NCBI RefSeq assembly: GCF_043641665.1
Contig: NC_092181.1
Coordinates: 22,080,463-22,144,462, forward strand
Origin: Enoplosus armatus
Taxonomy: Eukaryota > Chordata > Actinopteri > Centrarchiformes > Enoplosidae
Length of the DNA stretch: 64,000 nucleotides
Reading direction: 5' to 3'
The position numbers and the translations under genes are program-made. Positions 24,713 to 48,900 of the stretch are shown in pieces (positions within the stretch are counted from its first letter, which is position 1; every line of letters begins with the position of its first letter). The notes below the pieces were generated by a model. The model was not told where the DNA came from. It ran no database searches and worked only from the letters and a program-made list of their open reading frames with translations.

Positions 24713-26629
24713 GTAAGTCTTCCTATTAATAATAGTAATAATAATAATGTCATGAGCCAAATACTGAGCCTTTTGGAATAGCTGGTGTTGTCAGGAGCTC
24801 ACATTTTTTGCATGATTATAACTAGTTTCTCTTGGAGTCACTACAGTACATGCAAAAAGGTAACATTCCTCTGATGAAGTATAAATTCCTCTAGTAATAT
24901 TTCCCTTTTTTCACGTGTGCCCTCCACTGCGTAGTAGATGAATCTGCTCAATCCAGCAGGAATTATTCCGCTTAGCTGGTGCGGATCTGATTATGTAAGA
25001 GTGGAGCGCTGTGTGGCTGCTGCGACCTTGTGCACCGTCAGCACAGGGCTGCTTCTGTTGTCCTGTTGTGGCTGTCTGCAGGATTTAGGAGTTTTCGTTT
25101 TATAATCGGTGCCATATTTGATGCTCTGTTTATCTGCTTAATCTGGTCCGTGGAGCTGGTAAGTTATTAACAGTCAGCCTAAATCCCGAGCTTTTGTGAT
25201 TGTGCATGTCTGTGCTACAGTGTATATATTATAATCTCACAGATGTAAATTATTTATTTCCTTTTATATATGGATGCATGTTTATGAATTAAGAATATGG
25301 GTTCTGGGCTGGTCAAATGTGAGACTAGATTGTGAACATCTTGTTGAGGTTTTGTTTAAGTCATCTGCTGCCCTGTAACTTGCTGAGCTGACAGCAAACA
25401 CATTACATACCAGCCATGTAACATATTGGACATTTTGGTAATAACCCAATGACGGCATGACGTCTTCATTATGGCAGTAATTTCATCCATCGCTGACCAA
25501 ATCATCACATTGTAGTTACAGGATCTGCTTTTCAGAGAGGAGAAAGAAAGGGAGGAGGAGGAGGAGGAAGAGAGAGATTAAGAGAAAATAGAAGAGGAGG
25601 AGAAAGAGAGCATGCACTGTAGAAAGAAGTACAATCCCCGAGGGTTTCCTCTCAGCAGCAGAGGTGGCCTGTTTCTGTGCCTGTCTTGAATGTGAAGAGA
25701 CAATAAAAGCCCTGACACACTTTCTGTGTCTAAGTTAGCTGCCAGATAACGTTACAGAAAAGTCACACGTTAAAATAAAGGATGCAGTAAAAGGATGTTT
25801 CAGATAAAACTCGAGTTAGACTTCTGTAAATATTGTGAATAGTGGTATTAAAATGAAGTGTTTATTTTTGTAGGTTCAGTGTTCGGTCTCTCACTGATGA
25901 GTGCTGAACACAGTGTGCCATGCTTTCACTTTATAATCAAATATTTATCACTCAAAGTGCTTTTTATGACTAACATCCAGCTCATATTCAAGCTCCGCTC
26001 TGACTATCTCATACTGCAGTGCCTCCTGACATGGGGGTCGAGAGCCCCTGAGATAAATTCTGCTATGTTTATTTTCTCAGACTTTTCTCTCATGATGTAG
26101 GATAGTTTTATCTCTGTAGGACTCAAACAATTAGCACCGATTAGACTTTTTCTCACCCAATACCAATTCTGATACCTCAACTCAGCTGAAATCGAGTACT
26201 GATCCAATAACAGTGTTGTCTTTTTCCCGAATTTCAAAAATACATATTTTATGTGAGGTAACACGAGGCCAGAGATCGCTGTAGCAGCCAGTCATGTCTG
26301 AATGAATGAATGTGACTGCTGAATTTTACGATGACATTTGCAAAGAAACGTAATAAGGTCCGTACAGGTGCAGATAGTGGTGGATCATATCAGTGATCCC
26401 TACTAAAAACGATCTGAGAAGGTAACATCACTCTTTGGTCATGGCCTGGATTAACATTTTACAGGTGAGGTACCAAAAATGAATTGACACATTGACTGTG
26501 GGGCTATCGGTGCCCCTAGAGGTCCGGCACCACAGGGCAGTTGCCTGCTTTCCCTGGTTGGTAAGTCAGTTTTGGGATTGGTTGAATTGCTCGCAACTCA
26601 GACATAGGCAACCTGTGGCCTGCATGGAT
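24713..26629 (+). other. Probable trim2 5' intron; purine-rich tract at 25536-25611
   Basis: Contains a G/A-rich stretch (gaggaggaggaggaag type) and near 26130-26220 a diverged sequence resembling a teleost 'accgata' repeat. No exon recognised. Confidence 0.4.
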
Positions 26630-27020
26630 GTATAATAGGAACTGGATACCAAACTCAAGAAGATGGCACCCGGTCACTGGACGCTGTGTTTCTACTGGTG
26701 GCTCCACCCACACACTCCCACTCGGACCATAGACTTTACATTGGGAAAATAAAAATAGCTCTACATAGCTTTACAAATAGTTATAACTATAAAACCTCCA
26801 TGTATTAAAAATGTATAATAGAAAGGGTAATAACTGACCTTCTTGCAGTTGGAGGTGTCCTGTCAACAGTTCTTAAGACATCTCTTTTACAATGGAGGTC
26901 TATGGGGAAAATGCCTTTTGGGCTACAGGGCATTTTTTCATTGGCAGCAAAGCTGAGTGACAAGAGGTCACTAAATCACTTTTGGGGTCATGAGCCAAAA
27001 AGGTTGGGAACAACTGTTTG
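26630..27020 (+). repeat. Probable dispersed repeat
   Basis: Contains blocks such as tagactttacattgggaaaa and acaatggaggtctatgggga that I associate with a common fish repeat. Boundaries are not clear. Confidence 0.35.
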
Positions 27021-27747
27021 AAAGAGCTCTATGGACACACTGAACACTTCTCAGAGGAATGGACATTTAAACATTTCAATGACAGTTAGGTAAACTCTAT
27101 CTGCTGAGGAAGGTTGTGTGATTTGATCAAAAGAGCAGCTACTAAAAAGATAATTTGGTCAACTGCTGTCTCCAAAGGTCAAGAGTGGACTTTCAATCTC
27201 AATATTTGCTTTATAGTTAGAGGTTAATAACTCAAGAGTCTCTAAGAACTTGCATCCACAACACTGCAAATGCTTTAATCTTTAGTTAGTTTTTTGCAAA
27301 CATTTGATGTTGAAGCCACAACCTCAGACCTATCACTCTCTTCACAGTCTCATCTGTTCCCAGGATGCCAGGGCCATTGACCCAATGAAAGTAATTATAT
27401 GTAAATAAGTTTATTCCACTGACCAAAAGGAAAGACATCTACAGTTGGTTTTATCTTTTATCTCTGATTGAGGGGATGTTTCCAGTCACTGTTTCTAACC
27501 TTTATACTTCTGTGTTGTTGGGTTCGAGTTGAAGCCTGTAGCCACAGGCGCTGATTGGTGTGTCTGTTTGTGCTTTTGGCATTTCCTCTCTCAGTGAGGG
27601 GATGGAAGGAAGAAGGCATTTTAACTTTGATCTTTACAACCAACACATTTCCACTCACCTCTGTGAGTCACCATCACTGTGTGTTTGATCATATGTCTTT
27701 TTGCTTTGTCCTCACTTGTCCCGTCCTCCCTCTGTTTCACTCTGCAG
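27021..27747 (+). other. Probable trim2 5' intron, end
   Basis: No feature other than the pyrimidine tract and tctgcag acceptor at the right end. Confidence 0.45.
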
Positions 27748-27792
27748 GGTGCAGGGTAAGAGGAAGAGGGACTCGTATGTCAGAGTTTTAGG
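27748..27792 (+). other. trim2: 5' UTR part of the trim2 start-codon exon
   Basis: A pyrimidine-rich tract followed by tctgcag gives an acceptor before 27748. The 45 bases to the ATG at 27793 contain TAA (27757-27759) in the frame of the main protein, so no in-frame N-terminal extension can come through this acceptor. A second possible acceptor (gcag) ends at 27754. The presence of an acceptor shows that at least one non-coding exon lies upstream. Confidence 0.7.
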
Positions 27793-37835
<10,043 letters not shown>

Positions 37836-38400
37836 TAGCCCTTCTCCCTCAGCACACAAACTGTACAGTGTATATATATACTCACATGCACTTATTGGTA
37901 TGGAGCGACAGTCAGATTTGCACTCATCCGCTCACCCTTCATCCTTGAATCGTGCTGTCGTTGTGCCATCCGTTTGACTGTTCTCCACCTGTACATCTGT
38001 GGCATCCTGTTTGAAACAACAGAGAGAATTACTTTGTGGTTTGAATGAAGTGCGAGGATCTATGATATTCACAGACGGCTGCTGCTGATTGGTGCTTCGT
38101 GGAGTCACTCATTACCTTGTTCACATTCCATCTTAATCTACACTAATTTGAAAAAATAAAACTTTAGTATTGTACATATGATAGACCTTTTGATTTGTTG
38201 TGACTGGAAAATAATGGTATTGCACTTGTTCCTACAAACACTGTGTTAAATGAGATTGAAATTAAAGTAAAGAAGTACCTTAGTCACCTGAAAAATAATG
38301 GGAATTCTATTTATAGCTCCGGTAACTGCAGCTTCCTGTTAAATGCTCTTAAAAGTCCTCACATTTTGCCTGTTCACTCTAAAATAAAAATCTTCCACCT
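37836..38400 (+). other. trim2: trim2 3' UTR with poly(A) signal candidates
   Basis: The TAG stop at 37833-37835 is followed directly by a second TAG. AATAAA signals occur near 38155-38160, at 38383-38388 and near 38460. The first or second would give a 3' UTR of about 350-570 bases. The true end, and whether longer brain-type 3' UTRs reach towards 39.2 kb, cannot be decided without transcripts. Confidence 0.55.
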
Positions 38401-38743
38401 ACTGTAGTAACAGGGTATTTTAGAGCATGATTAAGCATTTCTGTGCATGCTGTTTTTACTAATAAACACCAGAGAAGCTACTGTGCACTATATAGAAATC
38501 TGTTTCAGGCTGATATTTAACAACATCACTATAAACGAACTTTAAATTGAAGAACTCTTTCAATAGTACTTCTATATCTGTGTGGGAAAATGACTAGTCA
38601 ATGTTATGTCATCACTTTAAAAGAACACACACGTGGTTATTAAATTATGCTGATGACTTCTAGTTAATTGGTTTTAAAGAAATGTGTTTGTGTATTTAAG
38701 GTACCAAACAAAAGTCACTTGATATGGGATCTTGATCTTGTGA

Positions 38744-38783
<40 letters not shown>

Positions 38784-39372
38784 GCCTCTTGACATTTTGA
38801 CTTACAATCTGCTGTGATTATGCGCAAACATCTTAGAATGTGTTGCAGAATTTGAGTAAATGGCTAAAATGCTGAAAATAAACTCAGTTACGGTGCATCA
38901 GTCCTCACTGAAAGGGTTTGTTCATCAATCTAACAACATCAGACACAGAGCTGCACAACTGCGATCACTTTCACTCCTTTCCATGTGTCTTTCAAAAGAT
39001 TCTGTAGAACTACTAACAAGTTGTATTTTAGTAAAACAATTTGTCTATCCTCAAAAAAAAGATGCAACGTGTAGTTCACTGTGCTTCTGTTAGAAACCCT
39101 TGTTTGTCTTCAAGCACACAGTTCTCATTACTTGTTACCCTGAATTTGGTCATCCATTTTCTACACAGTCCTGTTTAAATTATTTGTTTTCCATTGTCTT
39201 GTTTATATTTGTAATGCCAAATGGAATTAAAGTGCCCATAGGAAAAATTAGTGTTTGTTTTTGATTTTGTGTTGTATATACTGTATGTTCTACTAAGGTG
39301 CATTTATTATTAACTCCATACCTAGCATCTATTAGTTTACAATGTATTTTATAAGACAGCAGAGGGCGTCAG
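38401..39372. other. trim2-mnd1 intergenic with (TG)n at 38746-38781
   Basis: An 18-unit TG microsatellite lies at 38746-38781. The open frame at 38860-39093 has no recognisable content. Part of this could be a longer trim2 3' UTR. Confidence 0.5.
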
Positions 39373-39981
39373 AAAATCATGAGATGAAGTCAAACAACGT
39401 CGCTCCTCCCCGTTAAAGTAATGCTGCCTCCCTTGTAGTCGGAAATAATACAGACTGAAGCGATCAAAGACACTAACGACTCAAAACGGTGGTAAACATG
39501 ACAGTTTTTCTACGATACGCTAAGTTCAGACATGCGACCTGGAAAAGTATCAAAACCGTGTTAACAACATAACATGTTTTATTGATCCACAGTGTGTTAA
39601 AACGGTAGTCCACTGTTTTAAAATTAATTTATCATACACATTTTTTCTCAGACTTCAGGTGTTGCAGGACAAATAATCGATGCGCCTTGTATCTTATAAA
39701 ATAAATATAATTAGCACAATCATTATTAACTGTTCGTACAGTTTGTTATCATATCCCATATTCAGTCAGTAGAGGAACTGGCTATATAGCGTTTACGAGG
39801 GGCAGTGAAGGCAGCACAACCCCGTGACAATCTACCGCGGGAAATTCAGTAGCGTCCTGCCTGAACGATATTTTTCTTGTTAGGATTACAAACATAACAA
39901 CAGCGCTAAATAAAATCTTACAACGCAAGTGCCGAAAACATTAATACTAGTGGACGTTGATGGTACAGCCAACACAACAAA
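39373..39981 (+). promoter_or_regulatory. mnd1: mnd1 promoter and 5' UTR region
   Basis: This region lies directly upstream of the mnd1 ATG, about 1.5 kb after the trim2 stop. Local CpG content is higher than in surrounding DNA (for example around 39400-39420 and 39830-39860). The exon ends aaaATG followed by gtaagc, so the 5' UTR runs straight into the start codon and donor. No TATA box is clear. The transcription start is not visible by eye. Confidence 0.45.
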
Positions 39982-42900
39982 ATGGTAAGCAGATGTTCGC
40001 ATTTACCTGCAGTTGATGTGATAGTGCTTCAGAGACGTACAGGCTAGCATTACCAAGCTATTGCTAGCTCCTAGCTAACAATAGCATCAGCTTTAGCTAC
40101 CAACTGGCAGTAACTTCACCAAACTAGTTGATACAATAGGATTATTTGGAGCTATACTCTTAGCAACACGTTATCAATTTACGTGTCACAGGGTCAATAT
40201 TAGCTTACTTCAGGAACGTCGTACTCGCTAGATATCATTCCTGTATTGCTACCATAGTGATCCACCCACCTTATGTAATCATCGCTCATTAACGTGCCTT
40301 AATGGAGGGCGGATAAATACAGGAACACAGCCGAGGGAAGGTGAACTTGTCTGTTAACTATCAGGAGAGAAACAGACTTTGTCAGGCGGGTGGAAAATAA
40401 TAAAAAAAATATTACAACAGCCGCTCGAATGGAGTTCGGGTAATTTCCATTATCCTGCAGCAACCCATGTAAATGAATAGCCAACATCGTTGCCCAGTGC
40501 TGCCTGTGGTGGCCGGAAGCTATATTACAACAACAGTGATGAAGGAGTTTGTGCTATGAGCCACCACAGACAGCAGCCATAGCCTATATTAAACATGCAT
40601 ATTTTAAAGTACTGCAAATGGTAGATATGTATTGGTACATGTTCATACTTTGGTCCTTATTGCATGCAAAATACTAGGACATATTTACACGAACGTGCAG
40701 TCAATCCCTCATACAGTGTTTACTGCCATTGGGATATTATTCTATTGTTGTGTAATGTCGTAGCATATTAGCTGCTGTTACTGAAGTTATCCAGGCCTTG
40801 TGTTACATGAAACTATCTGTTACAGTCAAAGAAGAAAGGACTAAGTCTGGAGGAGAAGAGAACTCGCATGATGGAGATTTTCTTTGAAACGGTGAGTTTT
40901 CCCATTGCAGGCGACCACATAACATTTTAAAATATGAACTATATCAATATAATATGAGGCCTCCCAGCCTCCATGTCCCGTTTGTGCTGTCTTGATTACA
41001 CTTACTGCCTGGATTTAAAAGCTGCTCACTAAACTTACTAGTCAGTGTTGTTATGTGTTTTATTTTCTTTAACACAATCTGAAGGGAAAGTATTGATTTG
41101 ATGTTGATTTAAGCTGCCCACTTTTTGTGAAGGACACAAAAGCTAACGGGCAAACTACTCCAAAATGTAAATGGACCTGTAAAGACTTGATACTGAGGAC
41201 GTTTTAGTGTTTTAAAAACCTGCAACAGATACACATACACATCATCTGCACACACAGCCACACAAATACTTTTCATAACTACACTGGCCCAGCAAAGTCG
41301 GATTAGACAATGTTAAAATGAGATAAAACATTTCAGCACTACTAATTAAATACAATCAGTCAAATAAAAGTGCAGATAATGGAATGGTTATTAGGCTGCC
41401 TAAAATAGGTATACCATGAATACAAAGTCATGTTACTGTATATTATATTATTAATTTCCAGAAAGCCTTAATAAAATGCAGCCCAAAAACTAGTAATGAT
41501 GCAGACTTCGATAGATATTAATATATTAAATAGTTCCCTTTTCTATGATACTACGATTAGAATTTTTTTTCCTTGAATATGTTCTCTCATTCTCTTTCTA
41601 GAAAGATGTGTTTCAGCTGAAAGACATTGAGAAGATTGCTCCTAAGACAAAGGGCATAAGTGAGTAATGATCAACAGTTTTAGTAGAGAAACATCAGTAA
41701 CATTATTTAACACACTGTTTAAATGGTCTGTCCATATGTGTTCAGCTGGTCAAGTGTTCAGGTTTGCTGCCTGTTTAACAAAATGTGTACAGTATTGTTT
41801 TGTGTGTTCCCTTCTGGTTTCTAACTAAATAATTTAACAAATCTAAAGGTTAGTAGAGACGTCACTCCACTTTTAGCAAAGAAAAACATGAATGTGGAGA
41901 CACTCAAGTGATTTCTAAGGGAAAAAACATTATGCACTACATTTTTAACATTTGCCATGTTGTGGGACTAATTTTTCTCACATTTTCATAGCGCTTACTG
42001 TTTTCTAACCACACTGACCTCATATTTCAGAGCTATTTATTGTTGCATTACACTTCAGTTGAACATGTACTTTCAGCTGAAAAGTCTGCACTTTTACACT
42101 CTGAATTGTCAGCCACGACTCATGCATACAAATGTATAACTCTGGCTAAATAAATAGTTCTTAAAGAAAATACAAAAACATCCAGGACGTATAAACCTAG
42201 GCACGACTGTTAGTGAGACCAGTGGAGAATTTTTTGCTAGTTTTGTTACAACGGGTGAATATTCAAAGATGTAAAAAGTTTGTTTTAGAAATGTTGTGTA
42301 CATGAAGAGTAATAAATGGGATAAAACATGCTCAAATACCAACTATGGTTTTTTAAGTAAAATAGCATCAGTTTATTTACAAAAACCACACAGTCTGTGT
42401 CAACAGGCATTGCACCCTTATGCATTCTCGAAAACATTGTGGTGACATGCTCGCAAAATAACCATGGCAACCAGGATTAGCTGTTGCCATCTTAAATGTA
42501 TTTAGTCTGTATAAGCAGAACCAGACCTATCAACGACAGTAATCTCATAGTGTAGAGAACTGCTGAAAGCTTTTGGCTTTTAAATAAAACATATTCCCTC
42601 AATGTCAACATTGAGCCAGACATTATGAGTATCGAGGGGAGGTTTATAAAAATATAAACTCGTATTTTTAAGTGCTAGACCCTGCAGAGGAACAAAACTG
42701 TGTTGTGTGTCTTTGGGTGAACTGAGGAGGGATTTTTGTTTTAAAGTGGACATAACATCAATCTGGGCAAACTGGATCGTGTTGCTGTGATTAAAAGCAC
42801 ATGTTTTTGACCCCCTTACTTGGGCATGATGTAGTTACTGAGTGATGGGGGAGGGGGGCAACAAGAGATCTGCATTATGGGCACATGTTCCTGTAGAAGG

Positions 42901-45900
42901 GGAGGAAATGTGAGAAAAGGCGCCAAGGGAGTGATCTCAGCTAAATTGGGGAAAAAAAGAGTGGTAATAACATACTGGTAACCATTAAAAGGCGGAATAG
43001 TTTGACGTTGAAAAGGGGCAAAAAGCTATTTGAATCACATGAACAGAGACGAGACAAAGGACTGGAAAAGACAGTCCTGAAGTCATGCACATACAGAGTT
43101 TGTTCGATCCATCCAAAGTGTTTTTTTTAATTTTCAATCCTCGTCTTTATTTTCGCTGCTGTTCAACATCCTCTCAGGACGCAGCTCAGCTCAGCCCTTA
43201 ACACAGCAGATAAGCTCTTTCAGTTTCACAGTGGACCGGCTGAGCAAACGTGTGGGAGTATCACATTTCACCGCTGACACTGTTCAAGATGGAGCTCCTG
43301 CTCTATTACATCCTCTCATGCACTGTTCTCTCAGATAAGTATTAACCGGCCAGATAGGCTGCAGATGTGTGGGTTTAGTTTTGTGAACATTTGAGTGGTA
43401 AGCCTTGCCAGCAGGAAAAGAGGAGATCTGATGCTGAGTTGTATTTTTTAAATCCTCAGTAGAATGCAATACTATGCCTAACATCAGCTACATCTTATAT
43501 TGCCTGAAGTCTTCTATGCTTGTAACAGTCATACCTCTATCATAAATCAGTGGACCACAAATCAAATCAAAATGGAGGATTGTGGACCTTTTTTAATGCC
43601 TCTCTCTGCTGCTTTTAAGCTCCCATGTCTGTGAAGGAAGTGCTGCAGAGCCTGGTGGATGACAACATGGTGGACTGTGAAAGAGTGGGTACATCCAACT
43701 ACTACTGGGCCTTTCCCAGCAAGGCCCTGCACGCTCGCAAGCACAAACTGGAGGAGCTGCAAAAACAGGTGAGGAGACTTTTTTTTAGTGTGAATACAAT
43801 GACCTCATGTCTCAAGAGCTGCAGATGTTATTAAACAAAACACACTGAATACTGAACAGCTTGCTCGAAACAGCATAGAGAAGTGATGTGTAGCAGAGCT
43901 TTCCATAAAAAAGACCTATATTTTATGAAAGGAGAAGATATATTTCAACAGATGTTGACCAAAGGTTGTTGTGTTTTCAGTTTGAGGACACTGCTCACTG
44001 TAGTTTACAGTAAATGGTCAGCATGTCACCCATAAATCACTGCTGGTAATAGAATAAGGGGAAGAAAACACAAATGAGCTGCTGATTATGGACAGGTTCA
44101 TCTGAGTAGAGTGGTTAAATGTATTTATTGTTGTGTTTTTTCATCTTATTTTCACGTTTCTGATATTCAAAATAAACAGATAAATTCCCAAATAGAAAAA
44201 AACACCATAACAAAATAATGAGTCCTATTTCTAACTTAGTACTGAGAATCTTCCATGTTAAATTTGGTGGCCTTTGTGAGAGATTTGTTGTCACAGAACG
44301 TAACACTGCCTTTGAATTTCTCTGTGTCTGTAGAGTGCTGCGGGAATAAGCCCTAAAACCCGGAAATGAGTTTGAAATGAAATGACATTTTTGCACTTCC
44401 GGTTCCCTCGTCTCGAAGTCAATGGGATTTTTTTGAATGGGTTTTTGGTTAGATGCCTTAACAAAGCTTTTCATGTCTTCTATGACATAAAATTTGTCAG
44501 CAAATACCCTACTCGTGAATTTTGAACCTTATATATTAATATATATATTAAAAAAAGCAGTTGCTATTAAGTGGCTAAATGAGACTACAGAGGTTGGCGG
44601 GGACATTAAACGTCATCACGCCAAACACGGGAACTCATCTTTTCACTTCTTCGCCTTTATGGCCTCGTGTTTATACTCGCGCTCTTGCAAACTATTAACT
44701 CAAACTTTCCAATTGACACAACCATGACCACTAGCTAGATCATGTCACGCTAAGAGGAAAACCTTTGTAGAAGAGGTAAGCACACAAAATAAAATTGTAA
44801 GAAGTTGGAAGCTTAGTGGTGGAGAAGTCATATGACAGTGGTGTAGTTCGTTTCTAACCTAACGTCAGCTTTTTACTTCTGGCGATTGCATTTACGCTTC
44901 AGAAATTGTTCATTTGTGAAGATTATCTTGCTGAACAAAGCGTGTAACTATCATAAACTTGCCACAGAGCTTATTTTCTGCAATAATCCAAAAAAATCCC
45001 ATTGGCAGACAGATGGTGTGAGGGAGGTGACTCCTCAGCAAATGCTTAAACGCTGTAGAGCAGCTATCTGTCTACTAAATAATGACGTGTGATTATACTA
45101 TAAGCATTTCAATACACAGGCATGGGTGACATGCCACATCAGTTGATCATTAGATTTACTGTAGACTCGTGGTGGTTAAAATTATACCATCTGTTTAAAA
45201 CAGCAATGTTGTATGCTTGATGTTTTGACAAAAAAACAAGCAATTACAACTCTTCTTTTCTTTCTGTCAAATTAATTATATAGCAGGCTTTAACAGTGCA
45301 AATTACAGCACTGTAATTGGCAATTAATGCCAGCAAACATTAGCCTCTAAAGCACTGTTGAGCACTCATGGTCACTTAAGATTTTTAGGGCGTATACAAC
45401 GCAATTAAAAACTACAAAGGCCAGCTTAGCTTCTGATCTCTGGCAGAAGACGTGCTAACCACTGTTGATTTGTTACCTTTCAGGAGATTATTGGTTCATC
45501 TCATTAACTGTTTCACCACTTTTAGTTTTAATCAACTATGTCATGAACTGAATTGAAGAATTGACTTTATGGCAGAGTTCAAGAAAATCTCTGTTTTTCC
45601 TTTGATAGAAGTTTGGTGTCAAATATCCCTAATGTAAGACTCTTTTACTTTAAAGAAGTCTCAAGCAGAGCAGCGGAAAGTGTCTCTACAGAAGGTGATT
45701 GAAAAAGAAAAAGTGGGACGTCAAGATACAGTAAGAACATTATCATATGCTTCCCCACATGTATGGAAAAATATATGAATGTATAAATCTCACAAACACA
45801 CACATGATCTCTGTGTGTGTAGAAGGAGAGAAGCTCTCTGCTGAAGGAGTTGAAGGCTCTGAGAGAAGAACAAACTCAGCTGCAGGCCGAGTTGGAGAAG

Positions 45901-48900
45901 TACAGAGAATGTGACCCAGAAGTCGTTGAGGAGATGAGTGAGTACAGATGCAACATGACCGTTTTTTTTTTCAAAAAGTTTTAAGCTTTCAATCGAGTCG
46001 CCTACGATCCATGACCAGATAAATATAGAAATGTAATACAATCCAGTACAATAGTCTTGAAACAAACTCTCCCTCTGTGAAACTTTAAATGTCGGCGTGG
46101 TGGTGATTAAACTCGTATCATGTTTGAGCTGTGGATGTTGTATGCAGTTGTATGAGACTGCATTATGGTCAATAATTTGTTACAATCTTCACAAAGGTGA
46201 TATTTGTTACTGCTGTGTTGGATTGCATTACGTTGCACTAAAGTTACCGTTTTACTGGTCACTGAGTGCATGTAGCATTAAACAGCACTTTAATTACAAA
46301 GTGGATGTGGGCAAAGTACAAGCATTTCATTTGTTGATTTGTCGTAAGCATATCTCACAAGGTTGAATCAATTGTTGTCACTGTGGTAGAATCATCTGGC
46401 AGCAAAGATTGTTTGTTAGCGACTGTAGCTGAAAGCTTTGAGTAATTTTTTTCTGCATCTAGTGAAGAGCTGTTATTTAGAAGAGAGAGAGAGAGAGAGA
46501 GGAGAGAGTTGGGCAACGTCCAAGAAACAAACCATTTTTGGATCTTCTATATGACTCAAACTACCATGAGTGGTTTCACACCAGATAATTGAGCATTAGG
46601 AACTGGATTATTTCAATGCTGCCTCCCACAAGTTGTCAAATATTGGGATGATAAAAATAAGACCTTGGTACAGTATATATATATTTTTTTAGCTGTTCAG
46701 CACATTAATCATACAACACAGAGAGAGGTACATTCATGGAAATGATACCAGGAAAAACCTCCAATAACCAGTGCTGCAATGAACTTGGCCTCCAATCAAA
46801 ATCACCTACTTATAGTGCAAAAAATAAAAATAAATAAAAACATAAGCAGGCCGCGGAAAAACATATTTTACACCTTCAAATTCCCTCCTCACACATTTCA
46901 CTGAACGCTATGTGAATGCATCCAAATGCATTAAAGAGATGCCGGGATCCAGTTGGTGACCAGGGACACATTCATATGTGGTATAACTCTATGAATGACA
47001 ATGCTTGCCTTGCACTGAAACACTGCCCAGTCAACTATATAGCACGTGTGTGTATAGAACAACAACACAGTGTAGTACAGTTTATTTGCTGAGTCACAGA
47101 ACCTGGGACATGCTTTTGAGGTGCAGGTACTTGTCACAGGAGTCCTCGTCTCTAATTGGGAACATATATGTATTTTGTCTGGTTAGCAGTAGAGTCACGG
47201 TTTCTCACGGTTAAGCGAGGTAGTGAAAACTGATCACAAGTGGCGGCATGCATTTGAGATATACTCTTATATCAGTTTCAGCTTGAACCTCAAACTTGTT
47301 CTATGTTGATACAAGACAGACGGTGTGATCAGTGTGAACCTTCCTGCTGAAACAGGGGCGTCTTTTTTTCTAGTCTTAAGACTTGCATGGCAGTTTAAAT
47401 TGCAGTCTAAGTGAACCTTGTAACCTCTGACCTCTCAGCTCAAAGGGTTTGGACTTAAAAGCTTTTAAAAACACAAAGGCAAGGCCACTGGCCATGACTT
47501 ATTTACTGTCTGTTACACACCTCTTCCATAGTATGTCCACACAATGCACACAGCTATTAGTGGCATAACAAAAATCCTATACGGCCTTGTGTTCATGTTA
47601 CAGCTGACCTGCGGTAAAGGGCGTGTGTTACTTTATATACATGTGACATGTGTGGTGTCATAAAAATATCTGGTCTGTTTACCTGCACCTCCCAATGTTG
47701 CACCAAGCATGCATTTAGTTTAGTTTCCCACTCCAACACGACTATTTTATATTGTTTAATCCCATGTCAGTACACCTGCAGGTAAAAATAATTCCTGACT
47801 AATCTACTTGTAATCCAAATGACACATTTAGATGTTTTGAAATTAGTTGAAGTACGTTTTGGGGCTCAGGTAGATAACCATTCAAGATAAACGTTAGAGA
47901 AATCTTACTGTTCAGGTAATTACATTCACTCAAGTCATCTCTGTCATCTCTGTCATAGTCTACTATGTAAGTACTATATCAAAGGCTGCTGGATGTATTA
48001 TTTATAATGGATGTCCAGTATATTGAGTATTTGACACAGTACATCTATATAATCACATAATTTCTCCAAGGATTTAGCCATAATTTAGACTTAAGTGTAG
48101 ATGGAAAGTGAATTTAAAGACTATGATATTTGTTTCCTATAGCTACAGTACAGACAAATGCGTGGAACCTAAAGTTTGTATTTTTAGCTTGGTGCCAAAA
48201 CAAGCTAAAATCTAAAATGCCACCATGTCCTTTTAACATTTTTATTTGGGTCCCAGAGCAATGACTTCATGATGACATTGTTGGACCCTCTGCAGAAACT
48301 CAGCCACTGGTGCCAGTGATAAACGTATTGCCAAGTTTAATCACTGCAACAGCTGCTGGAGTCCCGCTCTTTTTACAACTATCCAAACAGTGTCTAAAAA
48401 GTGGTCTTTCCTCTTGAAATACTGACAAGTGTAAATAAAACATTCAAGTAGAGTATATATAAGTATTAAATGTCAAGCCAAACTGGTCGTATGATCATGT
48501 TTGAAAACGAAACAGAGATATTAGATGTTTATCTTTATTCCCAGAGGGTATATATGGAATCCAGGGCCTTCCTATCCATTAACGGACATCTGCGTGAACT
48601 CTTATATTCACTCCGTGGAGTTGCTCTCTGACTTGTGGCAGTGGTTTATGTTGATCTGGTCAAAGTAGATGCCACAACTCTCCACTGTAGGTCGAGGAGG
48701 CTATGGCAAAATGTCAGTCTCTCAACTGCGTACATGTTCTGCTTCGACTTGTATGACAGACAGCGAAAGTTGTGTAATACCCAGATTCAGTAGATAAACT
48801 TAATAGTTGGTTTCAATCTCTTGTGCTTTGTTTTCACATTTATCACCGTCTCCAGTTGCCTTCAGGTCTTCTTTTCTTCTTTTCTAACTTCACCACACAC

